Counted from the stretch's first letter, positions 1 to 8,793 are shown. The stretch is 64,000 bases of DNA from Bacteroidia bacterium (GCA_019695215.1 JAIBAK010000004.1:46063-110062); one strand, 5' to 3'. Notes: a model not told the origin generated them from the sequence alone. A program made the numbers and translations.

Positions 1-389
1 ATACCATGGGATGCCTGGTAAACGGTCGTGTGTTTATACCAATAAAACATGATTTGTATGGGTACTCGTTTGAATATTACCAGAATGATCTCACTTTATA
101 CATTGACCGGGATGGAGAACGTGTTTACATAGCCCTTAATGATAAATCGGTTATTGATACAGGGGAGTACGATTTAACTTATATTGAGACCAAGAGAATT
201 GCAATCTATTATCCCCCACCCTTTGCCAAAGCATTTGGAACCAACCCAACACATACCGGCAAATTGCACATCCGTTACTGGGATAAACAAAAACATATCA
301 TGGCCGGCACCTTTCACTTTGATGCAGTACGAGAAGATTCTGCCTTGGTGCATATTACCCAAGGCCGTTTTGATATGGTATACAATTAA
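1..389 (+). CDS. Small hypothetical protein, 5' end outside the window
   Basis: The reading frame is open from the left edge, so the first in-frame ATG at 6 is probably internal and the gene is 5'-truncated by the window. The visible 127 residues carry no membrane segment. They are rich in beta-type residues and end in a stretch reading GTFHFDAVREDS followed by ITQGRFDMVYN. This ending resembles small Bacteroidota secreted or lipoproteins of the DUF6252 type, whose signal peptide would lie upstream of the visible part. The family suggestion comes from remembered sequence style, not from a search. The gene precedes the split lipase gene by 21 nt in the same direction and may share its transcript. 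No function can be assigned. Confidence 0.55.
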   Translation, partial: TMGCLVNGRVFIPIKHDLYGYSFEYYQNDLTLYIDRDGERVYIALNDKSVIDTGEYDLTYIETKRIAIYYPPPFAKAFGTNPTHTGKLHIRYWDKQKHIMAGTFHFDAVREDSALVHITQGRFDMVYN

Positions 390-410
390 AACCTTTGAAC
401 CCTTTTATAT

Positions 411-872
411 ATGAAAAAAATACTACTCTTTATTATCTTGTTTGGCTTGTGCCATACCGGATTTGCACAGCAGGATTTTTATTTTCCTGAGAACTTTTTA
501 AACGACACACTTACTGCCCGCATTGTCGATAGTATTACAGATGACCCCATTGTAATGATTGATTCAGTGTTTAAACTTATTCATAAAGACTCTGTAGATA
601 CTGACATCCTGATTGAAAAAAGTTTGGTGAATGCCGCATATATGGATTTTAAGGGTGATAGTATTCATGATGACACCTGTGATTACGGTACATTGCTGCA
701 ACTTTACGGAGCGCTCTACTGGGGTAGCACCGATACCAACCAACGCCTGCCTTATGTTACCGATTACGACAGTATAGCGCAATTGTACAGGGATAGTGGA
801 TACGTTCCCATAGGAATTGTTTTGTGCCGTACAACAAAACCAAATCGAATGCTTTTACGGATAGTTTGCTGA
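411..872 (+). CDS. N-terminal fragment of a frameshifted secreted lipase/beta-helix protein
   Basis: The first 20 residues form a clear signal peptide (MKKILLFIILFGLCHTGFAQ), so export through Sec is likely. The body is Asp-rich with no recognised domain and runs in good coding style to about residue 137 (around 820). After that the translation becomes implausible and stops at 872. The continuation lies in the next frame, whose ORF opens with a GTG at 824 and has no signal peptide of its own. The two frames join near the TTTT run at 820-823 if one base is missing. I read 411-4528 as one gene broken by a single-base indel, either a sequencing error or a real mutation. No canonical -1 slippery heptamer is present at the junction. 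Confidence 0.7.
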   Translation: MKKILLFIILFGLCHTGFAQQDFYFPENFLNDTLTARIVDSITDDPIVMIDSVFKLIHKDSVDTDILIEKSLVNAAYMDFKGDSIHDDTCDYGTLLQLYGALYWGSTDTNQRLPYVTDYDSIAQLYRDSGYVPIGIVLCRTTKPNRMLLRIVC

Positions 873-3800
873 TTGCAGATGGTATACAGGTTAGACAAAA
901 CAGTCCCTGGCGAGGGCACCCTTTTGAGGAACAAACCATGTGTGCGGCCAGTGGCATGACGGAGGAACACGACAGCAGTCTGGTGAACTTTATACTTCCC
1001 GAAGAATTGGTTGTAAACCTTACCGGAGATATGATAGACTATGTAGAAGCAGATTTTGATGACGGAAATGGATTTGTGCCTTTAACCATGAATGCGGTGG
1101 TACCGATTGACTATGAATCGCCCATTGGGAAAAAGGTCGTATTGTTTCGTGTGTTTTTTCCGGGCGGAAAAGTGAAATTACTCAAGTGGGAATTTAACTA
1201 CAGAAACCGTGGTGGCTACTGGGCACTGGCCGACCCAGTGGCTATACCCGATGAATTCTGGTATGTGCAACCCACGGCCAATCACTCCGGTGGTTTGGTA
1301 AGCATTGCATACGGCTGTGGTCATTCCAAACTAATAAAACCTCTAATAGTGGCCGAAGGTTTTGATCCGCCTAAGTTTGGAAATAACTTGAACTTTGATA
1401 ATTTTATCCGCTTTGACGTTCCAATATTATTGAGGGAGGAACTCCAGCTTTCAGGATATGACATTGTATACGTGGATAATTTTAATGGGGCCGATGCCGT
1501 GGAGCGCAACGCTGCCCTGCTTCGTGCAGTAATAACCCGTGTAAATGATGCGTTAGATGAAAATGGTTCAACAGAGAAGAATACGGTGGTGGGCTTCAGC
1601 ATGGGTGGAGTGGTAGCACGCATCGCCCTTAAAGCGATGGAGAATGCAACAGAAGATCACAACACTCGTCTTTACCTTTCGTTTGATGCACCACATAAAG
1701 GAGCCTATGGTCCTCTATCAGCTCAGTTTATGCTTTACCATTTATATGAATACAAAATTGCAGGTAAAAGGATTTTTGCTGATGTGATTCCACAAATTAA
1801 ATCAGCCGTGAATATGATGAAAACACCTGCTGCCAGACAAATGCTTTTTTACAATATTTATGCAGGTGCTACCGATTATGCCGATTACATATCTGCCTTA
1901 AGCGCCCTTGGCTTTCCTTCGCAATGTGCAGTAAAAGCGGTAGCCAATGGCTCGCAAGTAGGACTGGGACAACAGGTGGCGCCTAACAATTTTTTAGTGA
2001 CAATAAATAATGCCTCGGAATTTTTTATACCGGTTTTATGGGCAAACCCTAATTCGTACCCGTACAACCAAAAGCCAATAAAAATGGCTTTAGGAGGAGG
2101 GTCTGGGAATTTTACTTTGCAAGCAATGCCTGATATTTTTCAGGGGACAAAGGAGATATATAGAGGAAAGGCTGATATCAGACTTTTTGGCTTCCTAAAT
2201 GTGTTTACCCTCACCAATGTCAAAGTCTCCATGGCTAGTAGGATTTCGTATGAGAACTTCCCGGCAGGAGTGTATGGTTGGGAATACATGGGTTTAAAGC
2301 CGAATAAACTTCCGGCAGGTACAACCCTCCATGCATCAGGTTTTGCTTTCGTACCAACGGGCAGTGCTTTACATGTGAATACAACAAATCCATACCTAAA
2401 TGTACAAAATGCTCTTATTTTAAACCCATCTCTCAGTCCGTTTGAAACGGATTATATTGCCCCTGTAACCACAACGTCAATGGGTGCAGATGCCGGGATT
2501 GGATTTAATGAGTTTCATACCAAAATCTCTAATTATAATGATGGGTGGATTGGAGAGCAGTTATTCGATTACGTAAATCATAGCTTGGATGATTTGAGTA
2601 ATTTAAATCAAATATACAATTTCGGGAAACCTTCAAGTGGTATACAAACCACTGACAAACTGAGGGACATAAATATACAGAACAATGGAATTTTATGCGT
2701 TGCTTGTGATGAAACAATTGGGCTGGCCAGCGAGACCCTAAACCAGCATAATGCCAACACTAATTTCGAAGTTCACACAGTGTCCAAGGGCTGCAATTCG
2801 GTGAATATATTGGTTCAAGACGGAGGTGAAATAAGATTAGGGGATGCTGGTTTGAGTAACTCAGGGACATTGCGACTTACTAGTGGGTCAACTATTTATT
2901 TTAATACAGGGAGTAAACTAACACTCTACAAAAACTCGCAGTTTATTATAGAACCGGGTGCTATTGTACATTTTTCGCCTGATGTTACCATTGATTTGAT
3001 TGACGACAATTCAGTACTTGTTATCAATGGGGCACTACATCTCGAGTCTGGTACTACCTTGACATTTACAGGAGACGGATTTCTCAATATGGATTTGCAA
3101 TCGTATAGCGGAGCCAACGTATTTGCCAAAGACAATAACTGTGGCATTAATCTTACCGGTGCCGACCCGAATGATAAGGTATTGGAATTACATTCATCGT
3201 TGGATGGTTTTACCTCAGTAACTGGGTCGTTATATCCGCTTAATTTATTTACACTGCAAAACTGTAAGGTTGAAATGGATGTATATTCCAAAATAGATTT
3301 GTATTCCGCTAGCACACATATTGAGAATGTGACCTTTGTAAAAACAACGGGTGCAACGGGAAATTACAGAGGGGTTGTGCTTCGTGGACAAGATGAATCG
3401 GATGTATATATCCGCCATTGTTCTTTTGATGATGCTGATATGGCTATTAAGCGAATTGGCAGTGCATCACCAACCACGAATGTTGAAATTGGGGATTGCA
3501 GATTCAATAATTGTGACGTAGCTATTTACACAACAGGACATGGATTAAAATTGAAGTATAATAAATTTACCGGGTGTACCCGGGGCTGGCAGGCGGTAGA
3601 CATGACCTCGCCAAGCGAATTTTTGGGCTGGGCAGAAGATTGTAGCTATGGTATAGATTTCGCAGGTAATGCGGATGCCAAATTGTTTGTTTACAGTTCA
3701 ACGTTTGAAGGCTGTGGGAGGGGAGTTTACTCATTAGGAGACGGAACTTGCGCAGTCAAATGTTCAGACTTTAATAACAATGATTATGGCCATATCTACA

Positions 3801-4528
3801 AAATAAACGGGGCACTCAAAATTGATAACGTACAAAATTATACTCGGCTGAATTCTTCAACTGACTATGCCGGGTACAACAATTTTGGCAACTCATCTCA
3901 ATATTCCATTTTTTTACATGAGGTTGATGTTTTCGCAATAGAAGATGGATACAATAGTTTTATTATGAATCCCAATCCTTCAAATTATGTTTTTGACGGT
4001 TCGTTGAATTATGGAGCTTTAGATATTTCGAATAATTATTGGGAGATGCAGTCGGGTGGTAGTACCGTTAATTATCTTGTTTCATCGTATTTTTCACTGG
4101 TTGATTATTCAAATAGCAACACCGCGGTTACTTTAACGGCCAGCCCTAACCTTAGCAGCAATGTAATTGAATGTGCGAGATGGGATGGTGAAACAGTATC
4201 TGATGGAGATTGGAACGTATTTGCTGTGAAAAGAATAAGTGCTGAAAAAGATAAAAACAGTATAGATTTTCTTGCATTTGAAGTATTTCCAATACCAGCC
4301 GATAATGAACTAGTATTGGTTTCAAAAGAAAATATAGAATCGGGTATGTTGACAAGGGTGAAAGTGATTGATATTACAGGAAGGGAGTTTGATTTATCTG
4401 TGGCTAATGATGCAGGAGTTAAAACCCGCAATTATGATGTGTCTCAATTAGGCTCCGGAGTTTATTTACTAATTGTTGAACAAAAAGGGCAAGTAGTTCA
4501 CAAGCAAAAAATTGTTATAATGCATTAG
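824..4528 (+). CDS. Lipase-like alpha/beta hydrolase with parallel beta-helix and T9SS type A sorting domain
   Basis: This is the C-terminal, larger part of the frameshifted gene that begins at 411; its GTG 'start' is only where the ORF opens. Residues about 170-330 resemble a PGAP1/lipase-type alpha/beta hydrolase: GFSMGG gives the nucleophile elbow GxSxG (Ser259 of this ORF), followed by a DAPHKGAYG segment. Residues about 620-1120 are repetitive, Asn/Gly-rich strands typical of right-handed parallel beta-helix (PbH1) proteins. The last 80 residues (from FEVFPIPADNELVL to a Gly-Val-Tyr-Leu-Leu strand and a Lys-rich end) match a type A T9SS sorting domain. The predicted product is a secreted or cell-surface esterase/lipase. 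Substrate is unknown. A strong terminator follows at 4564. Confidence 0.75.
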   Translation: MPYNKTKSNAFTDSLLIADGIQVRQNSPWRGHPFEEQTMCAASGMTEEHDSSLVNFILPEELVVNLTGDMIDYVEADFDDGNGFVPLTMNAVVPIDYESPIGKKVVLFRVFFPGGKVKLLKWEFNYRNRGGYWALADPVAIPDEFWYVQPTANHSGGLVSIAYGCGHSKLIKPLIVAEGFDPPKFGNNLNFDNFIRFDVPILLREELQLSGYDIVYVDNFNGADAVERNAALLRAVITRVNDALDENGSTEKNTVVGFSMGGVVARIALKAMENATEDHNTRLYLSFDAPHKGAYGPLSAQFMLYHLYEYKIAGKRIFADVIPQIKSAVNMMKTPAARQMLFYNIYAGATDYADYISALSALGFPSQCAVKAVANGSQVGLGQQVAPNNFLVTINNASEFFIPVLWANPNSYPYNQKPIKMALGGGSGNFTLQAMPDIFQGTKEIYRGKADIRLFGFLNVFTLTNVKVSMASRISYENFPAGVYGWEYMGLKPNKLPAGTTLHASGFAFVPTGSALHVNTTNPYLNVQNALILNPSLSPFETDYIAPVTTTSMGADAGIGFNEFHTKISNYNDGWIGEQLFDYVNHSLDDLSNLNQIYNFGKPSSGIQTTDKLRDINIQNNGILCVACDETIGLASETLNQHNANTNFEVHTVSKGCNSVNILVQDGGEIRLGDAGLSNSGTLRLTSGSTIYFNTGSKLTLYKNSQFIIEPGAIVHFSPDVTIDLIDDNSVLVINGALHLESGTTLTFTGDGFLNMDLQSYSGANVFAKDNNCGINLTGADPNDKVLELHSSLDGFTSVTGSLYPLNLFTLQNCKVEMDVYSKIDLYSASTHIENVTFVKTTGATGNYRGVVLRGQDESDVYIRHCSFDDADMAIKRIGSASPTTNVEIGDCRFNNCDVAIYTTGHGLKLKYNKFTGCTRGWQAVDMTSPSEFLGWAEDCSYGIDFAGNADAKLFVYSSTFEGCGRGVYSLGDGTCAVKCSDFNNNDYGHIYKINGALKIDNVQNYTRLNSSTDYAGYNNFGNSSQYSIFLHEVDVFAIEDGYNSFIMNPNPSNYVFDGSLNYGALDISNNYWEMQSGGSTVNYLVSSYFSLVDYSNSNTAVTLTASPNLSSNVIECARWDGETVSDGDWNVFAVKRISAEKDKNSIDFLAFEVFPIPADNELVLVSKENIESGMLTRVKVIDITGREFDLSVANDAGVKTRNYDVSQLGSGVYLLIVEQKGQVVHKQKIVIMH

Positions 4529-4563
4529 AGAGGGTAGATTTCAGATAGTACCATTTGCGCAAT

Positions 4564-4600
4564 AATAAAGCTCACACATTTTGTGAGCTTTATTGTTTTT
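4564..4600 (+). terminator. Rho-independent terminator after the lipase gene
   Basis: A perfect 13-bp stem (4564-4576 with 4582-4594) surrounds a 5-nt loop and is followed by GTTTTTT. It starts 36 nt after the stop codon at 4528. The stem contains AAAGCTCACA and its complement. Confidence 0.85.
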
Positions 4601-4625
4601 TATGAAACGAGAAATTAAAACAATA

Positions 4626-4781
4626 TTATAAGTACAAAGCTACAGATACACTAAAACCATTTTTACTCAAAACTTCTACAATTAATGAAACTTCTTGCAG
4701 GCAAACCAGCGAAACAAACACAAGCAACAGCGTGAGGATAGTGATGGGGACCTGACGGGTAATAAAAGTTAAAAGTTTCAT
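4626..4781 (-). CDS. Possible 51-residue single-span membrane protein
   Basis: An ATG at 4781 on the minus strand opens a 51-codon frame ending with TAA at 4626. The product begins MKLLTFITRQ, continues into a hydrophobic stretch (about residues 12-29, Leu/Val/Ile/Thr-rich) and ends in a short polar then hydrophobic tail. This is what a one-helix microprotein looks like: a basic N-terminus, then one membrane span. No TAnnTTTG element or ribosome site was found upstream, and an ORF of this length can arise by chance. It lies in an otherwise gene-free gap opposite in direction to both neighbours. No homology can be claimed. Confidence 0.3.
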   Translation of the reverse strand: MKLLTFITRQVPITILTLLLVFVSLVCLQEVSLIVEVLSKNGFSVSVALYL

Positions 4782-4871
4782 AAGGGAGGTGGTATGGTGT
4801 GTAAGAATGAATATTTTTAGTTAAAATAAAAAATGTGCGGGTAAAATGTCGTGTAGCTGTTCAGTCTTGTG

Positions 4872-4879
4872 TACTTTTG
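4872..4879 (+). promoter_or_regulatory. -7 element (TACTTTTG) of aroQ
   Basis: The octamer matches the Bacteroidota sigma-ABfr consensus TAnnTTTG. Only 6 nt separate it from the chosen aroQ ATG at 4886, so the transcript would be leaderless or nearly so. No convincing -33 TTTG was seen. Confidence 0.5.
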
Positions 4880-4885
4880 CAGGGC

Positions 4886-5305
4886 ATGCAACTACTCATT
4901 CTTAATGGTCCCAACCTTAACCTGCTTGGCAAAAGAGAGCCCGGCATATATGGCAACGAAAGTTTTGAATCTTTTTTTGAAACCCTTAAACTGCATTACC
5001 CAAAGGTTGAATTTGCCTACTACCAAAGCAATGTAGAGGGGGAGCTCATAAACAAATTGCACGAAACGGGTTTTGAGTATGATGGCATTATTTTAAATGC
5101 AGGCGGATACACCCATACTTCGGTGGCCTTAGCCGATGCGGTGGCAGCCATTAAAACTCCGGTAATCGAGGTGCATATCAGCAATATTTTTGCAAGGGAA
5201 GAATTTCGTCATGTTTCGCTTTTATCAAAACATTGCATAGGCATCATCAGCGGACTTGGGTTAAAAGGTTATGAAATGGCTGTAAGGTATTTTACCGGGC
5301 AGTAA
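4886..5305 (+). CDS. aroQ: Type II 3-dehydroquinate dehydratase
   Basis: This cytoplasmic dodecameric enzyme converts 3-dehydroquinate to 3-dehydroshikimate in the shikimate pathway. The family signature LNGPNLNLLGKREPxxYG is at the N-terminus, with catalytic Tyr22. ILNAGGYTHTSVALADA is the substrate loop, and EVHISN followed by AREEFRH supplies His97 and Arg104. At 139 residues it has the normal family length. The ORF is open 51 nt further upstream, but the ATG at 4886 is the start because type II enzymes begin directly at this strand and a -7 promoter element lies just before it. It is monocistronic; the convergent glycosyltransferase gene ends 14 nt into it. A second shikimate gene, aroF, is at 57288. 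Confidence 0.95.
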   Translation: MQLLILNGPNLNLLGKREPGIYGNESFESFFETLKLHYPKVEFAYYQSNVEGELINKLHETGFEYDGIILNAGGYTHTSVALADAVAAIKTPVIEVHISNIFAREEFRHVSLLSKHCIGIISGLGLKGYEMAVRYFTGQ

Positions 5306-6320
5306 TTTCGTTGTAGGTTCGCCTTCCCAGCACAAAATACTTCCAAACTACCGAATAAGAAACCATTCCGGATACATTACGATGATTGGCTATTAACTGT
5401 GTTTTTTGCCGTGCCTTGTGCCATTTACCCAATTTAAAAAAGAAATCGGAATGTGCCCGATGAATGGCCGCGCTGTGGCCAAATTTCCCTTCCGTTAAAA
5501 AACGAATTGACGCGATAAGGTCGAGCGTAGCGCGCACAAAAATAACCCACCACAATTTACGACTCTCCAAATTTTTGTAAAGCATCACCAGCGAATTGCG
5601 AAAGTTGAGGTATGTCTTCTGCGGATTTAATTTGCTCAGCGTTCCCCCACCCACATGATATACCTTTGACTGCGGAATCACTTTAAGTCTACAGCCGCGC
5701 AGGTGCAGTCGCCAGCACAGGTCTATTTCCTCCATATGGGCAAAAAAGTTTTCGTCAAAACCACCTACCTCATGAAACAAATTGGCTCTGATAAATAAAC
5801 AGGCACCGGTGGCCCAAAAAACAGATACCGGATTGTCGTATTGTCCGTAGTCGTGTTCAAGGGTATCAAACAAACGGCCGCGGCAAAAAGGAAATCCGTA
5901 TTTATCAATAAATCCCCCGCAGGCACCGGCATATTCAAACAGCGCCTTGTCGTGGTAATCGAGCATTTTTGGCTGGCAGGCTCCAATGCTGCGGTCGCAC
6001 TCCATTGCTTCAATCACAGGCTCTATCCATCCTTTTGGCACTTCAATATCATTATTCAGCAATACATAATAATCAGCTTCTACCTGTTTTAGCGCATGAT
6101 TATAACCACCGGCATAGCCGTAGTTTTGCTCATTGATAATAATTTTTACTTCAGGAAAATGGCTTTGCACATAAGCAACCGAATCATCGTCCGAAGCATT
6201 GTCGGCCAGCACCACTTCCATATTCGGATAAGCAGAAGCCATAACTGCAGGAAGAAATTTTTCGAGCAGATTTTTTCTGTTCCAGTGAACGATTACCACA
6301 GCAACCTTAGGATACTTCAC
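5292..6320 (-). CDS. Family 2 glycosyltransferase
   Basis: The protein has a GT-A fold. The N-terminal strand VAVVIVHWNRKNLLEKFLP is followed by LADNASDDDS (nucleotide binding), a metal-site LLNNDIEVP in place of a strict DxD, and MEEIDLCWRL containing the ED base motif. It therefore transfers a sugar from a nucleotide-sugar donor onto a cell-surface polymer or lipid; it resembles rhamnosyl-type GT2 enzymes, but acceptor and donor are unknown. I favour the GTG at 6320, which overlaps the upstream gene by 14 nt; an ATG at 6356 would overlap it by 50 nt and add 12 basic residues. It lies downstream of, and is probably co-transcribed with, the small gene ending at 6307. Its 3' end overlaps aroQ by 14 nt, tail to tail. 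Confidence 0.88.
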   Translation of the reverse strand: MKYPKVAVVIVHWNRKNLLEKFLPAVMASAYPNMEVVLADNASDDDSVAYVQSHFPEVKIIINEQNYGYAGGYNHALKQVEADYYVLLNNDIEVPKGWIEPVIEAMECDRSIGACQPKMLDYHDKALFEYAGACGGFIDKYGFPFCRGRLFDTLEHDYGQYDNPVSVFWATGACLFIRANLFHEVGGFDENFFAHMEEIDLCWRLHLRGCRLKVIPQSKVYHVGGGTLSKLNPQKTYLNFRNSLVMLYKNLESRKLWWVIFVRATLDLIASIRFLTEGKFGHSAAIHRAHSDFFFKLGKWHKARQKTQLIANHRNVSGMVSYSVVWKYFVLGRRTYNEITAR

Positions 6321-6690
6321 CTTCTTGTTTTTTCTTTCGGTAGGGAATAAACACAAAGCTGGCCCCGTCAGGTGTTACCCAAAAAATGCAGGCGTATTTA
6401 CGGGGATTTTTAAAAGCCTTTTCAAAATTTTCTCTCTTGTACTCAAGAATTACTTTTTTCTCGACTAATTCTTCAAGTATGGTTGCATTAAAGGTCCAGG
6501 TACGGTTGTACGATTCGCGATCAAAAATTACCTCCCCCAGTTTTACCTCATGCCTATGGGCAACAAATACCGGGAATTTTGAAAATCCTTCGGCAATCAC
6601 ATCGGCTGCAACCTCTTTCAGTTGCTCACTAAAATGCGTTACATCGGCTTTCAGGCTTTCTAATTCTTCTTCAAAAGGGTCTTTATTCAT
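6307..6690 (-). CDS. Conserved small cytoplasmic protein of unknown function
   Basis: This 127-residue soluble protein has an acidic helical N-terminal third (residues 1-35, MNKDPFEEELESLKADVTHF, possibly a short coiled coil). A mixed alpha/beta part follows, ending CIFWVTPDGASFVFIPYRKKKQ. No catalytic motif or known domain was recognised. The gene overlaps the stop of rlmD by 4 nt (6687-6690) and the start of the glycosyltransferase by 14 nt, so all three are probably translated from one mRNA. The arrangement suggests a Bacteroidota-conserved gene, but the role is unknown. Confidence 0.7.
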   Translation of the reverse strand: MNKDPFEEELESLKADVTHFSEQLKEVAADVIAEGFSKFPVFVAHRHEVKLGEVIFDRESYNRTWTFNATILEELVEKKVILEYKRENFEKAFKNPRKYACIFWVTPDGASFVFIPYRKKKQEGEVS

Positions 6691-8093
6691 TTCCTTTCCA
6701 ATAAAGCTATATTTTCTACATGGTGCGTATGCGGGAACATATCTACCGGCTGCACATGGGTTACTTCATATTGCTCCTGCATCATGGCAATATCTCGGGC
6801 TTGTGTGGCCGGATTACAACTTACATACACCACACGCTTAGGAGCAATTTCTAATATTTTTTTTACCACATCCTCATGCATTCCGGCACGGGGCGGGTCG
6901 CTTATAATTACTTCGGGTTTGCCGTGTCGTGCAATAAACTCATCATTCAACACGTCTTTCATATCACCCGAAAAAAATTCGGTGTTTTTAATTTCGTTCA
7001 GACCGGCATTTACTTTTGCATCGGCAATGGCCTGTTCAATATATTCTATTCCGATTACCTTTTTTGCCTTAGCAGCTACAAATGCGGCAATGGTTCCAAC
7101 CCCGGTGTATAAATCATAAACCAGCTCGTTTCCGGTAAGCCGGGCCAGCTCTCTTGTTTTGCTGTACAGGTTTAACGTTTGTTGCGAATTGGTTTGAAAA
7201 AAAGATTTGGGCCCGATTTTAAATTCGAGATTTTCCAGTTTCTCAATAATATGGTCTTTCCCTGCAAACAGCTGAATCTCCAAATCACTTATGCTGTCAT
7301 TTTTTTTGCCGTTGATTACATACATAAGCGAGGTGATTTGCGGAAACTGCTGCTGTATATGCTGTAAAAGAGCGACTCTTTTCTCTTCGTCTTCACCGGC
7401 AAAAGATACAATCACCATGAGTTCCCCGCTCAGGGTATTGCGCACAAAAAGCTGCCTCAGCCACCCTTCCTGACTGCGCAAATTAAAAAAGGGCATGTCA
7501 TTTTTTACGGCAAAGTTTTTTACGGCAATACGAATAGCATTAGCCGGGTCGGCCTGCAGGTAACAGTGTTCAATATCAAGCACCTTATCCCATCGTCCCG
7601 GAATGTGAAAACCAAGCCCTGCATGTTCTGCTTCGCTCAGGTCATCCTTTGTTTCGAGCGACTGAAGCCACTTGCGGTGGGTAAAGGTAAACTCCAGTTT
7701 ATTCCGGTAATATTCGGTTTGTTCCGAACCCAAAATAGATTGAAGCGAAGGAAAAGGAAATTTCCCGATTCGCTGAAAGGCATCAAGCACCTGCTGTTGT
7801 TTATACTTTAACTGGGTGGTATAACTCATATGCTGCCACTTGCACCCTCCGCAGGTTCCAAAGTGAGTACAAAAAGGCTCAATGCGCTCGGACGATGGCT
7901 CGATAAGCCGCTCAATAATTCCGGTATTGTAGCTTTTTTTCGAGCCGGTAATTTTTATATCCGCAATATCGCCCGGCACCGCAAAATCAATCAAAATAAC
8001 TTTGTTGTTGTGTCGGGCTATGCTTTTTCCTTCCGAACCCGCATTTTCTATTTTCAGTGAGGAAATAATCTGGTTGTGGCTTTTTCTTCTCAT
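6687..8093 (-). CDS. rlmD: 23S rRNA (uracil-5-)-methyltransferase, RlmD/TrmA family
   Basis: The enzyme methylates C5 of a uridine in 23S rRNA (U1939 for RlmD; RlmCD paralogues also modify U747) using SAM. It starts with a TRAM RNA-binding domain (about residues 8-62). An Fe-S cluster site follows: Cys75, then GTCGGC with Cys81 and Cys84. The C-terminal Rossmann methyltransferase has SAM motif LYTGVGTIAAF, DPPRAG and the nucleophile in VSCNPAT. The final HHVENIALLERK carries the catalytic Glu. The start is the ATG at 8093, giving 468 residues; the 47 upstream codons that are open are low-complexity and outside the family. The divergent neighbour begins 55 nt away. The exact uridine target is inferred. 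Confidence 0.9.
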   Translation of the reverse strand: MRRKSHNQIISSLKIENAGSEGKSIARHNNKVILIDFAVPGDIADIKITGSKKSYNTGIIERLIEPSSERIEPFCTHFGTCGGCKWQHMSYTTQLKYKQQQVLDAFQRIGKFPFPSLQSILGSEQTEYYRNKLEFTFTHRKWLQSLETKDDLSEAEHAGLGFHIPGRWDKVLDIEHCYLQADPANAIRIAVKNFAVKNDMPFFNLRSQEGWLRQLFVRNTLSGELMVIVSFAGEDEEKRVALLQHIQQQFPQITSLMYVINGKKNDSISDLEIQLFAGKDHIIEKLENLEFKIGPKSFFQTNSQQTLNLYSKTRELARLTGNELVYDLYTGVGTIAAFVAAKAKKVIGIEYIEQAIADAKVNAGLNEIKNTEFFSGDMKDVLNDEFIARHGKPEVIISDPPRAGMHEDVVKKILEIAPKRVVYVSCNPATQARDIAMMQEQYEVTHVQPVDMFPHTHHVENIALLERK

Positions 8094-8148
8094 AAAACAA
8101 GGCTTCGAAAATAGATAAATTCCGGCATTTGCTTTAATTCGCAAGGTA

Positions 8149-8793
8149 ATGCGCGGCTTAGTTTGCTTATTTTTTTTGCTGATGGTACTGAATGCGCCTG
8201 CGCAAAATGTACCTCCTGTTTTTGTTTTGCCCAACTACAGCGATACTACTCTTGAAGCCGACAGGGATACGTGCATTGAGATAGTTGTAAATGCTCCGGA
8301 GGCGGGAGACTCTGTCTTTCTCTGGGGAGAATCGGAGCTGTTTATTGACCGCGATAGCACCGCTTATTTTCTTGAAAAAACAGGAACCGGCACTTTTCAA
8401 ACGCGTTTATGTTTTCGTAAGGCTTGTCGTAAAGTGCAGGAAGACCCGTATTTTATTACCTTATATGCTCGCGACAGTTCCTTTGACACCACCATTCATC
8501 ATGTGCGGGTAAGGTTTAAAAACAGTTTGCAGGAAGAATTGACTAAGTTGCCCAATGTATTCACTCCCAATGGTGACGAGGTAAATGAAACTTTTTCCCT
8601 TTCGGGGGCTAAAGCCCAATGCGCAAATCTGTTTAATGTATCCATTTACAACCGGTGGGGGCAGGCGGTTTACACCAACAATCGCATTTCATTTAAGTGG
8701 GACGGGGGTAACTGCCCCGATGGGGTTTATTATTATATCATTACCTCGGCCGGAGGAATAAGCGCTAAGGGAATTATTACGTTAATTCGTTGA
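8149..8793 (+). CDS. Secreted protein with gliding-type (type B) T9SS C-terminal domain
   Basis: A signal peptide (residues 1-19, MRGLVCLFFLLMVLNAPAQ) is followed by about 110 residues of beta-rich sequence with several Cys and no recognised domain. The last 80 residues match the CHU_C/gliding-motility-associated sorting domain: LPNVFTPNGDEVNETF, then IYNRWGQAVYTNN, WDGGNCPDGVYYYII and a terminal GxITLIR. The product is expected to cross the outer membrane through T9SS and stay cell-associated. At 214 residues it is a very small cargo, so the passenger part may be a surface anchor or sensor. It is divergent from rlmD and ends 12 nt into the convergent thioredoxin-like gene. Confidence 0.85.
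   Translation: MRGLVCLFFLLMVLNAPAQNVPPVFVLPNYSDTTLEADRDTCIEIVVNAPEAGDSVFLWGESELFIDRDSTAYFLEKTGTGTFQTRLCFRKACRKVQEDPYFITLYARDSSFDTTIHHVRVRFKNSLQEELTKLPNVFTPNGDEVNETFSLSGAKAQCANLFNVSIYNRWGQAVYTNNRISFKWDGGNCPDGVYYYIITSAGGISAKGIITLIR

Larger units (their letters stand above)
4529..4885. other. Intergenic region between the lipase gene and aroQ
   Basis: This 357-nt gap holds three things I can support to different degrees: a 13-bp perfect hairpin terminator at 4564-4594, a possible 51-residue membrane microprotein on the minus strand at 4626-4781, and the aroQ -7 element at 4872-4879. Nothing else was recognised in it. Confidence 0.6.

Noticed and set aside
815..840. Programmed -1 frameshift in the lipase gene
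   Set aside because: No X-XXY-YYZ heptamer is in the right phase around the junction and no following stem-loop was seen; a simple indel explains it better.
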